From assembly GCA_040380145.1 (NCBI GenBank), contig JBEIJQ010000184.1, forward strand, positions 1 through 5,521: a DNA stretch of 5,521 nt, read 5' to 3'. Origin of the DNA: JBEIJQ01 sp040380145. GTDB lineage: Bacteria > Bacteroidota > Bacteroidia > Chitinophagales > Saprospiraceae. A program made the translations under genes and the position numbers. This document shows positions 1 through 5,483 of the stretch, piece after piece (the stretch's first letter is position 1; the number at the start of each line of letters is the position of its first letter). Below the pieces are notes generated by a model that saw only the letters and a list, made by a program, of their open reading frames with translations, was not told the origin of the DNA and ran no database searches.

Positions 1-1
1 C

Positions 2-1495
2 AATTACTATGTTTACCAAGACAACAACCGCCGTTTCAACACCGTCGTTTGGGATTTGAACGAGGCTTTCGGTGTCTTCACCCACGGCGGACAGGGACAG
101 TTGAGCATTGCACAAATGGAGGCGCTGGCGCCTCGGCACAATGAGAACAACACGGGCCGGCCGCTGCTCAACAAACTGATGCCCAACCTGCGCTGGCGCA
201 AAAGTTACCTCGCCCACCTGCGCACGATGTTGGACGAACAGATCCTCAGCGGACTGTACCAGACCCGCGGCCTGCAGCTCCAGCAACTGATTGACCAGGA
301 TGTGTACGCCGACCCGAACAAATTTTTCACCAATGCCCAGTTCAACACCAACCTCAACACCACGGCGGCCAACATTCCGGGCATCATTTCCCTGATGACC
401 AACCGCTCTACCTTTTTGGACGGCCATTCGGACCTGACCGCCCCCCAGCCCGTGATCGGCGCGCCCGCCCCCAGTGTGGCGGCCCCACAGGTGGGCACGG
501 CTTTCGCCATGACGGCCCCGGTGTCCAACGCCACCATGGTCAAATTGCGCCACCGCGCCCACCGCACCGAGCGTTTTGTGGAGACCGACATGTTCGACGA
601 CGGCAACCACCAAGACGGTGCGGCTGGCGATGGCGTGTACGGCGCCGGGATCACCATGCCGGTCACCGGCGTGCTGCAGTATTACATCTACGCTGAAAAC
701 GCCCAGGCCGCCCGTTTCAGCCCCGAGCGCGCCGAATATTACTTCTACACCCTCACCGGCACCTTTGTCAGCCTGCCCCCCAGCACCATGACCATCAACG
801 AGTTCATGGCCGGCAACGCCTCCGCCGTAGCCGACGAATACGGCGAGTTCGAAGACTGGATCGAGCTGCGCAACAACACCAACGCCAACGTCAACCTGGC
901 GGGATTGTACCTGAGCGACGACCGCTTGAACCTCACCAAGTTCAACCTCCCCGATACGATCGTGCCGCCCAGCGGCCACGTCGTCGTCTGGGCCGACGAG
1001 GACGGCCTCCAAGGGCCCATGCACGCCAATTTCAAGCTCTCGCGCACCGGCGAGGAAATTTTCCTCTACAACGCCGACAGCAGCCCCATCGATTCGCTCA
1101 CCTTCGGCGTACAGACCGACAACATCAGCGTGGGGCGCTGCCCCGACGGCACAGGGCCTTTCCAAGTCATGGCCCCTTACACGCCCGGTAGCCCCAACAA
1201 CTGCCAGGTGAACGGGGCCGGGGAAATCGACGCAACGCCGCTCACGGTGGGCGTTTTCCCTGTGCCCGCTGCTGAGGCCGCCACGGTCAAGCTCCAATGC
1301 CCCCGGCCCGTGAACGGCTTCCTCGAGGTGTTCGACCTCACCGGGCGCCTCCTGATGCACCAACGCGTCGCCCTGCCCGCGGGCGAATTTTTCCTGCCGC
1401 TCGACCTGCGGGATTTGCCACAAGGGCTTTATCAACTGCGCGTACAAGACGCCAGTACCATCGGAAGTTGCCGCTTCGCCGTGTCGAGACCGTAG
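2..1495 (+). CDS. CotH-like / lamin-tail protein with T9SS sorting domain (5'-truncated)
   Basis: The reading frame is open from base 2, so the start lies upstream; 497 residues are visible, ending at TAG. Visible residues 1-24 carry a CotH-kinase-like block ending in WDLNEAFG (17-24), followed by a helical stretch resembling the C-terminal part of that fold (to about 140). A Pro/Ala-rich linker leads to an Asp/Gly-rich beta module (about 184-250, with DDGNHQDGAAGDGVYGAG), then a lamin-tail domain (about 262-398, starting TINEFMAGN and containing EFEDWIELRNN). The end (about 409-497) matches a type A T9SS sorting domain, with VFPVPA, LEVFDLTGRLL and LPQGLYQLRV. By family knowledge it is exported by the Sec system and then by T9SS to the cell surface or medium. 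Its substrate is unknown: CotH kinase activity is known for spore-coat proteins but cannot be assumed here. A TTG at 56 lies inside the CotH motif and is not a credible start. Confidence 0.86.
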   Translation, partial: NYYVYQDNNRRFNTVVWDLNEAFGVFTHGGQGQLSIAQMEALAPRHNENNTGRPLLNKLMPNLRWRKSYLAHLRTMLDEQILSGLYQTRGLQLQQLIDQDVYADPNKFFTNAQFNTNLNTTAANIPGIISLMTNRSTFLDGHSDLTAPQPVIGAPAPSVAAPQVGTAFAMTAPVSNATMVKLRHRAHRTERFVETDMFDDGNHQDGAAGDGVYGAGITMPVTGVLQYYIYAENAQAARFSPERAEYYFYTLTGTFVSLPPSTMTINEFMAGNASAVADEYGEFEDWIELRNNTNANVNLAGLYLSDDRLNLTKFNLPDTIVPPSGHVVVWADEDGLQGPMHANFKLSRTGEEIFLYNADSSPIDSLTFGVQTDNISVGRCPDGTGPFQVMAPYTPGSPNNCQVNGAGEIDATPLTVGVFPVPAAEAATVKLQCPRPVNGFLEVFDLTGRLLMHQRVALPAGEFFLPLDLRDLPQGLYQLRVQDASTIGSCRFAVSRP

Positions 1496-1522
1496 TTCGG
1501 ACGGACGGGGGCGTTGCGCGCA

Positions 1523-1540
1523 CTTTTTTTGGCAAAAAAG
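1523..1540. repeat. T-run/A-run hairpin
   Basis: CTTTTTT (1523-1529) is the exact reverse complement of AAAAAAG (1534-1540), with the four-base loop TGGC. The stem is 7 bp and almost all A-T, so it would be weak as RNA, but it presents a U-run on either strand. It lies 28 bases after the stop of the T9SS gene. Confidence 0.6.
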
Positions 1541-1563
1541 GGCTGTCTTTGAACAGTTTTTTT
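1534..1563 (+). terminator. Candidate intrinsic terminator of the T9SS gene
   Basis: CTGT (1543-1546) pairs with ACAG (1553-1556) around the loop CTTTGA, followed directly by seven T (1557-1563). An A-run at 1534-1539 can pair with the T-run, lengthening the stem past a GGG bulge. The position, 39 to 68 bases after the stop codon, fits a terminator. The GC part of the stem is only 4 bp, so termination strength is uncertain. Confidence 0.45.
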
Positions 1564-1603
1564 GAAGGGAGAAAATTTTTTGGAAAAAAGTCCCTTCCGA
1601 CGG
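1541..1603. repeat. Copy 1 of a diverged ~60-base intergenic element
   Basis: This stretch aligns with 5254-5316. Shared blocks in the same order are a GTCTTTGA / GTCTTTTGA block, a T-run followed by G and an A-run (TTTTTTGGAAAAAA versus TTTTTTTTGAAAAAAAA), TCC with TT, and GACGG at the end (1599-1603 and 5312-5316). Both copies lie just after a stop codon. Part of the match is homopolymer, so the relationship is suggestive only. Confidence 0.4.
1564..1597. repeat. Inverted repeat GAAGGGA/TCCCTTC enclosing a T/A hairpin
   Basis: GAAGGGA (1564-1570) and TCCCTTC (1591-1597) are perfect 7-base inverted arms. The 20 bases between them contain a second symmetrical unit, six T (1576-1581), GG, and six A (1584-1589). 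A T-run (1557-1563) precedes the left arm, so on the - strand transcript the hairpin would be followed by an A-run, and on the + strand by mixed sequence. It could be a structured spacer or part of a bidirectional terminator. Confidence 0.55.
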
Positions 1604-1614
1604 TTACTTTTTGA

Positions 1615-1667
1615 GGTAAAAAAGGGATATATAATGTCCATGCGGCCGTTGTCCGTCCTTTTTTACC
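1615..1667. repeat. Inverted repeat GGTAAAAAAGG/CCTTTTTTACC
   Basis: The arms 1615-1625 and 1657-1667 are perfect 11-base reverse complements separated by 31 bases. The spacer holds the AT-rich tract TATATAATG (1628-1636). The right arm ends 15 bases before the ATG at 1683. Two arms flanking a possible promoter could be an operator, or the leader RNA could fold. The arms also resemble the other T/A units in this gap, so they may simply be members of the same repeat family. Confidence 0.5.
1628..1636 (+). promoter_or_regulatory. Weak promoter-like AT-rich tract upstream of the four-gene run
   Basis: TATATAATG is the only TATA-like block in the gap before the gene run starting at 1683. It does not match the Bacteroidota -7 consensus TAnnTTTG. 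The nearest TTG (1611-1613) is only 14 bases upstream, shorter than the usual spacing to a -33 element. It is placed here because a promoter is expected in this gap, not because the match is good. Confidence 0.2.
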
Positions 1668-1682
1668 CCAAAAAAACGAACC

Positions 1683-2576
1683 ATGAAAACGAAATTCCGC
1701 GTTTCGCGCACGGAGCGAGCCGGCGTGCTGATCTGGCTTGCCCTGGTGCTTTTGCTTTACCAGTTGCCCGAATGGCTTTCGCCCGGTCCGCAATACGAAG
1801 ATGCGGCCGCCTTTCGGGCCGAACTGGCCGCCCTGCGGGCTCAAAATCCCGGTTTTGACGCATTTTATGAAAAAAAGTCCGTCTCTTCCGTGGATTCGCC
1901 ACCCGGCGCGGGGACATCGGCCAGGTTGGGCGATCCCTTTTTCTTCGATCCCAACACCGCCTCTGAGGACGAGCTGGCAAGGCTCGGATTGCCCAAGGGC
2001 GCGGTGCGCGGAATCGTGAATTACCGCGAAAAGGGCGGGCGCTTCCGTCGGCCGGAGGATTTCGGCAAGATCTACGCCCTTCCGAAAGCCGATTTCGAAC
2101 GGCTGCTGCCGTATGTGCGCATTTCCGGGGCGAACGAAAATCCCTTTCCATCCAAGAAAACGCGGCGGACCGCGCCCCTCGACATCAACTCGGCCTCGGC
2201 GGAAGAGTGGGCCGAACTGCCGGGCATCGGGCCTGGCTACGCGGCCCGTATCGTGCGGTTCCGCGATGCCTTGGGCGGTTTTGTGGACACGGCCCAAGTG
2301 GCAGAGACCTTCGGGCTGCCCGACAGTGTCTATCGCCGGATCGCGTCCCTGTTGGTCAGCGACGGGCGCGCGCCCCGCACGTTGGATCCCAACCGCGCCG
2401 AGGAGGAAGCGCTGGAGGCCCATCCCTACATCTCGCCCGCACAGGCCCGGGCGGTGGTCCGTTACCGCGAACGGTCGGGCGGCTTTCCCTCGGTGGACGC
2501 ACTGCAAATTTTATCGGTTTTTCGGGACGGGAAAATCCCTTTTTTCAAAATAAAGCCTTATTTGCAGATACAATAA
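1683..2576 (+). CDS. Membrane-anchored protein with three ComEA-like helix-hairpin-helix repeats
   Basis: This 297-residue protein has a short basic N-terminus (KTKFRVSRTER) and one hydrophobic segment (about 13-32), suggesting a single membrane anchor with the rest outside the cytoplasm. A linker (35-85) leads to three similar units of about 60 residues: 88-147, 166-225 and 233-296. Each has an Asp-x-Asn-like start (FDPNTAS, LDINSAS, LDPNRAE), a hairpin, then (N/R)(Y/F)R and a Gly-Gly-x-Phe turn. Only unit 2 keeps the textbook hairpin LPGIGPGYAARIVRFR (179-194). The family binds double-stranded DNA without sequence preference; ComEA receives DNA during natural transformation. The ATG at 1683 puts the hydrophobic segment at the usual place and follows an A-rich leader (AAAAAAACGAACC). 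The gene leads a tight run with apt 45 bases downstream. A role in DNA uptake is inference; such proteins are also common in non-competent Bacteroidota. Confidence 0.9.
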   Translation: MKTKFRVSRTERAGVLIWLALVLLLYQLPEWLSPGPQYEDAAAFRAELAALRAQNPGFDAFYEKKSVSSVDSPPGAGTSARLGDPFFFDPNTASEDELARLGLPKGAVRGIVNYREKGGRFRRPEDFGKIYALPKADFERLLPYVRISGANENPFPSKKTRRTAPLDINSASAEEWAELPGIGPGYAARIVRFRDALGGFVDTAQVAETFGLPDSVYRRIASLLVSDGRAPRTLDPNRAEEEALEAHPYISPAQARAVVRYRERSGGFPSVDALQILSVFRDGKIPFFKIKPYLQIQ

Positions 2577-2621
2577 ACCGCAAAAATTCCGAAATTCGCC
2601 CCCGAAAAAACCCCAACGGCT

Positions 2622-3152
2622 ATGCTCGAAGAACGCGTCGCAAGGCTCATCCGGACTATCCCCGATTTCCCCAAAAAGGGCGTCGAGTTCCAAGATATCA
2701 CGCCCATCCTCTGCGATGTGCCCCTTGTGGCCGAAATGGTGGACGCATTCGCCGAAGCCGGACGCGAAACCGGGGTCAACACGGTGATCGGAATCGAGAG
2801 CCGCGGGTTCTTTTTCGGTCCCCTGATCGCCTACAAACTGGGCGTTCCCTTTCTCGTGGTGCGCAAGCGCGGCAGTTTTCCCGGTGTGACGGCCACTTTT
2901 TCTACCTACGACATCGAGTACGGCTCCTCTTCCATCGAGATGAACATCGGCGACCTGCCCGACAACGCCCGCGTGATGATCCACGACGATCTGCTGGCCA
3001 CCGGTGTGACGGCCACCGCCGCCGCCAACTTACTGCGCCACGCCGGCGCCGAGGTGGCCATGTTCTCTTTCGTCGGACACCTGACCTTCCTGGACGGTGC
3101 GGAAAAACTGCTTTCGTACACGCCCAATATCTTTACCCTCGCAGAACTGTAA
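2622..3152 (+). CDS. apt: Adenine phosphoribosyltransferase
   Basis: This cytoplasmic purine-salvage enzyme converts adenine and PRPP to AMP and pyrophosphate. The 176-residue protein has near-normal family length (about 170-185). Family landmarks appear in order: IPDFPKKGVEFQDITPIL (13-30), IGIESRGFFFG (56-66), the RKRGSFPG loop (81-88), TYDIEYG (95-101, with the Glu expected near the active site) and the PRPP-binding motif VMIHDDLLATGVTATAA (118-134). Two details are unusual. His121 replaces the usual hydrophobic residue before the acidic pair. Val129 replaces the second Gly of the common ATGGT loop. A 16-base sequence encoding GVTAT occurs twice, exactly 40 codons apart (2881-2896 and 3001-3016). 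The ATG at 2622 gives the expected N-terminus. It sits between the helix-hairpin-helix gene and the acyl-CoA dehydrogenase with short gaps, consistent with one operon. Confidence 0.96.
   Translation: MLEERVARLIRTIPDFPKKGVEFQDITPILCDVPLVAEMVDAFAEAGRETGVNTVIGIESRGFFFGPLIAYKLGVPFLVVRKRGSFPGVTATFSTYDIEYGSSSIEMNIGDLPDNARVMIHDDLLATGVTATAAANLLRHAGAEVAMFSFVGHLTFLDGAEKLLSYTPNIFTLAEL
2881..2896 (+). repeat. 16-base direct repeat inside apt, copy 1
   Basis: CCGGTGTGACGGCCAC is identical to 3001-3016, in the same reading frame and exactly 120 bases upstream of it. Here it encodes the GVTAT of residues 88-92, in the loop after RKRGSFP. The flanking bases differ on both sides. Confidence 0.95.
3001..3016 (+). 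repeat. 16-base direct repeat inside apt, copy 2
   Basis: This exact second copy of 2881-2896 encodes GVTAT at residues 128-132, within the PRPP-binding loop. Most family members read GGT at the first three of these positions. Confidence 0.95.
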
Positions 3153-3173
3153 CCCTTTTTTATCCTTTTGAAC

Positions 3174-4316
3174 ATGAATTTTTCCCCCGAACAAATCGAA
3201 TTGATCCGCGACAGCGCGCGCGCTTTTGCCGAAAAAAACATCCGTCCGCACGTGATGGAATGGGATGAGGAGCAGCACCTCCCCCGCGACCTTTTCCGCA
3301 AAATGGGCGAACAGGGCTTCATGGGCGTGTTGGTTCCAGAAGAATACGGGGGCTCCGGTTTCGGCTACCAGGTCTATATCACCGTGATCGAAGAGATCGC
3401 CAAGGTCTGTTCTTCCATCGGCCTGTCGGTTGCGGCCCACAATTCGCTGTGCACCAACCACATCTTGATGTTCGGCAACGAGGAACAAAAGCAGAAATAC
3501 CTGCCCAAGCTCGCCACTGGCGAACACCTCGGCGCTTGGGGCCTCACAGAGGCCAATACCGGTAGCGATGCGATGCGCATGCGCTGCGTGGCCGAACGCG
3601 ATGGCGACTATTACGTGATCAACGGCACCAAGAACTGGATCACCCACGGAAAATCCGGTGAGGTGGCGGTGGTGATCGTGCGCACCGGCGAACTGCTCGA
3701 CAGCCACGGGATGAGCGCTTTCGTCATCGAGCGTGGTACGCCCGGTTTTTCGGCGGGCAAAAAGGAAAACAAACTCGGCATGCGCGCATCCGAGACGGCC
3801 GAACTGATCTTCGAAAATTGCCGCGTACACAAGAGCCAACTCCTCGGCAAAGAAGGCGACGGTTTCATCCAAGCCATGAAGATCCTCGACGGCGGTCGTA
3901 TTTCCATCGCGGCCCTCTCGTTGGGCATCGCCAAAGGTTCTTACGAGGCCTCTTTGAAGTACGCCAAAGAGCGCCAACAGTTTGGGCAGCCCATCGGCAA
4001 TTTCCAAGCCATCGGTTTCAAACTGGCCGATATGGCCACCAAGATCGAGGCCGCCGAACTGCTTACCCGCAAGGCCGGTTACCAAAAGGACAACCACCAA
4101 AAATGCACCTTGGTCTCTGCCAAGGCCAAATATTATGCCTCGGAGATCTGTGTGCAAGTGGCCACCGACGCCATTCAGATCCACGGCGGCTACGGGTACA
4201 CCAAGGATTTTCCGGTGGAAAAATTCTTCCGGGATTCCAAACTCTGCACCATCGGCGAGGGCACTTCCGAGATCCAAAAACTGGTGATCTCGCGGGAAGT
4301 CCTCCGAAACAGTTGA
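3174..4316 (+). CDS. Acyl-CoA dehydrogenase (short-chain / butyryl-CoA type)
   Basis: This FAD enzyme oxidises acyl-CoA to trans-2-enoyl-CoA, passing electrons to electron-transfer flavoprotein. From the ATG at 3174 the protein is 380 residues, typical for the family. A TTG six bases upstream is in frame but adds only two residues, and the ATG gives the usual start MNFSPEQ. The N-terminal helical domain runs to about 115, the beta domain to about 225, and the C-terminal helical domain to the end. Signature 1 is GAWGLTEANTGSD (120-132). Signature 2 is in 335-356 (QIHGGYGYTKDFP, then FFRDSK). The expected catalytic base is Glu362 in TIGEGTSEIQ. RQQFGQPIGNFQ (268-279) is also characteristic. Overall it resembles short-chain and butyryl-CoA dehydrogenases more than glutaryl-CoA dehydrogenase, but exact chain length or a branched-chain substrate cannot be read from sequence alone. 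It follows apt by 21 bases and precedes the dioxygenase by 4. Confidence 0.95.
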   Translation: MNFSPEQIELIRDSARAFAEKNIRPHVMEWDEEQHLPRDLFRKMGEQGFMGVLVPEEYGGSGFGYQVYITVIEEIAKVCSSIGLSVAAHNSLCTNHILMFGNEEQKQKYLPKLATGEHLGAWGLTEANTGSDAMRMRCVAERDGDYYVINGTKNWITHGKSGEVAVVIVRTGELLDSHGMSAFVIERGTPGFSAGKKENKLGMRASETAELIFENCRVHKSQLLGKEGDGFIQAMKILDGGRISIAALSLGIAKGSYEASLKYAKERQQFGQPIGNFQAIGFKLADMATKIEAAELLTRKAGYQKDNHQKCTLVSAKAKYYASEICVQVATDAIQIHGGYGYTKDFPVEKFFRDSKLCTIGEGTSEIQKLVISREVLRNS

Positions 4317-4320
4317 AATC

Positions 4321-5253
4321 ATGGATTTTGCACCGGAAACCCTCGATCGCCTGCGCCGGCTCGACGACAAGTACACGGCACTGGGACAAGACCTCAATTC
4401 TTACCTCGACGGGTTGCTCTACGCCGAGCCGCTGACTTATTGGGAGTATATCCGCTTGGACACTTTGCTCAGCCTGCAGACCCCGGAGACCTCGTTTCCG
4501 GACGAGCAGATTTTCATCCTGTACCACCAGATCACCGAGCTGTACTTCAAGCTCTCGATCAACGCCATCGAACAGGCCTGCTCCGCCGAAACGCCGGATG
4601 CAGCCTTGATAGCCCGCCAAGTGCAGCGCGTGAACACATACTTCCGCAACCTGATCTCGTCGTTCGACATCATGGTGGACGGTCTCGATCGCACCGAATT
4701 CATGCAGTTCCGCTTGAGCCTGTTGCCTTCCAGTGGGTTCCAATCGGCCCAGTACCGCAAGATCGAACTGTTGTGCACCGATATGTACCGCTTGGTGCGC
4801 TATGGCGACCGCGACACGGTTTCGGCCGATCTCTCTGTGGCGGAAATGTACGAACGATTGTATTGGAAACGGGGCGCCACCGAACTCACCACGGGCAAGA
4901 AAACGCTCACCCTGCGCCAGTTCGAAGAAAAATACACCGCTGAACTGATGCAACTTTCCGAGCGTTGCGTGGGCCGCAACCTTTGGCAGCGTTTCCAACA
5001 GTTGCCTGCGGAAGAACGATCGAATCCCGCTCTGCGCGAAGCCTTGCGCGAACTCGACCTCAACGCCAATGTCCGCTGGGGACTTTCCCACTACCGAGCA
5101 GCGGTGCGCCACCTCCAGCGCCCCTCGGGCGATGTGGCGGCCACCGGCGGCACCAACTGGCAGGATTACCTCCCGCCCAAAAACCAACTGGTGGTCTTCT
5201 TCCCTGACCTTTGGACCGAAGAAGAACTGGACAATTGGGGAAAAGCGTTTTGA
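4321..5253 (+). CDS. Tryptophan 2,3-dioxygenase family protein
   Basis: This heme enzyme family opens the indole ring of L-tryptophan with O2 to give N-formylkynurenine, the first step of the kynurenine pathway. The 310-residue protein shows the family pattern: LTYWEYIRLDTLLSLQ (38-53), DEQIFILYHQITELYFK (61-77), FMQFRLSLLPSSGFQSAQYR (127-146) and a C-terminal WGLSHYRAAVRH followed by ATGGTNWQDYL. By alignment from memory with the human and Xanthomonas enzymes, His69 matches the active-site His, Arg131 the residue that binds the substrate carboxylate, and His257 the proximal heme ligand. The C-terminal loop ATGGTNW differs from the usual GTGGSSG, keeping the Thr-Gly-Gly core. The ATG at 4321 lies 4 bases after the acyl-CoA dehydrogenase stop, implying co-transcription. 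No other kynurenine-pathway gene is in the window. Function as a true tryptophan dioxygenase is likely but not proven for this divergent branch. Confidence 0.92.
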   Translation: MDFAPETLDRLRRLDDKYTALGQDLNSYLDGLLYAEPLTYWEYIRLDTLLSLQTPETSFPDEQIFILYHQITELYFKLSINAIEQACSAETPDAALIARQVQRVNTYFRNLISSFDIMVDGLDRTEFMQFRLSLLPSSGFQSAQYRKIELLCTDMYRLVRYGDRDTVSADLSVAEMYERLYWKRGATELTTGKKTLTLRQFEEKYTAELMQLSERCVGRNLWQRFQQLPAEERSNPALREALRELDLNANVRWGLSHYRAAVRHLQRPSGDVAATGGTNWQDYLPPKNQLVVFFPDLWTEEELDNWGKAF

Positions 5254-5316
5254 GACGCGTCTTTTGACGAAGTTCTTGGGTCCAATTTTTTTTGAAAAAA
5301 AAGGAATCCTTGACGG
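5254..5316. repeat. Copy 2 of a diverged ~60-base intergenic element
   Basis: This stretch begins directly after the dioxygenase stop and aligns with 1541-1603, sharing GTCTTTTGA, a T-run, G, an A-run, TCCTT and GACGG in order. It also contains the 10-base palindrome AGACGCGTCT (5253-5262) followed by TTT, which copy 1 lacks. Low-complexity runs make up part of the similarity. Confidence 0.4.
5281..5305. terminator. T8-G-A8 inverted repeat, possible bidirectional terminator
   Basis: Eight T (5286-5293) and eight A (5295-5302) are symmetrical around a single G. TCC (5281-5283) and GGA (5303-5305) can pair outside them if AA is bulged. It lies 28 bases after the dioxygenase stop. The stem is almost all A-T and would be weak as RNA, so a terminator role is inferred from position and from the similar structures after the first gene. 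Confidence 0.35.
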
Positions 5317-5371
5317 TCCGGGGATCATCGAACGATCGGGATCAACACTTTTTGCCCCAGAGTGCCTTCAT

Positions 5372-5415
5372 CCCAAAATTGTCATTAGACTCTTTTTGAT
5401 CTGCTCAATTTGGGT
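5372..5415 (+). terminator. Candidate hairpin CCCAAAATTG/CAATTTGGG
   Basis: CCCAAAATTG (5372-5381) pairs with CAATTTGGG (5406-5414) over 9 bp with one bulged A and a 24-base loop. TCTTTA follows the right arm. The long loop and short T-tract make this a weak terminator candidate. Confidence 0.25.
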
Positions 5416-5483
5416 CTTTATCGGGCTTTTTCAGCGGTAGCGCTTGGACGGTTCGCAAGGTGGTTTGTTCCTTGTTGGGCTTA

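Larger units (their letters stand above)
1496..1682. other. AT-rich intergenic region with stacked T-run/A-run inverted repeats
   Basis: This 187-base gap separates the T9SS gene from the helix-hairpin-helix gene. It contrasts sharply with the GC-rich coding DNA on both sides. It contains at least four T-run/A-run inverted repeats (1523-1540, 1564-1597, 1615-1667 and the inner 1576-1589), a terminator-like hairpin (1534-1563) and an AT-rich promoter-like tract (1628-1636). Short frames cross it on both strands, but their peptides are low-complexity Lys/Phe/Pro runs created by the homopolymers. I see no gene. Its likely jobs are ending the upstream transcript and starting the downstream one. 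Confidence 0.8.

Noticed and set aside
2..56. Possible start of the first gene at the TTG at 56
   Set aside because: The frame is open upstream to the window edge and encodes the CotH-like block running into WDLNEAFG, so the true start lies outside.
1338..2507. Long open frame on the - strand (389 codons)
   Set aside because: It runs opposite the T9SS and helix-hairpin-helix genes, crosses the homopolymer gap, and gives an Arg/Gly/Pro-rich product with no recognisable family. GC-rich genes commonly leave such antisense frames open.
2529..2545. GGGA-AAA-TCCC followed by six T, resembling an intrinsic terminator
   Set aside because: It lies inside the last codons of the helix-hairpin-helix gene, encodes part of the third repeat, and has only a 4-bp stem. 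Close spacing to apt argues for read-through.
3128..3135. TATCTTTA, seven of eight matches to the Bacteroidota -7 element TAnnTTTG, before the acyl-CoA dehydrogenase gene
   Set aside because: It is inside the last apt codons, I see no convincing -33 element at the right distance, and the 21-base gap favours co-transcription.
2207..3268. 353-codon + strand frame overlapping the helix-hairpin-helix gene, apt and the start of the dehydrogenase gene
   Set aside because: It is an out-of-frame shadow, very Arg-rich, and covers three recognisable proteins in their correct frames.
3030..5328. Two long overlapping - strand frames (455 and 421 codons) opposite apt, the acyl-CoA dehydrogenase and the dioxygenase
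   Set aside because: The + strand proteins are clear family members with catalytic residues in place. The antisense products are His/Gly/Val-rich with no domain and are explained by codon bias.
5321..5344. GGGATCA direct repeat with ATCGAACGAT between the copies
   Set aside because: Seven bases repeated once, with a 4-bp palindrome, is too little to call an operator without a downstream gene in view.
5069..5440. Open + strand frame extending past the dioxygenase stop
   Set aside because: It begins inside the dioxygenase gene in another frame, and the part beyond the stop reads through the T8-G-A8 repeat with no family resemblance.
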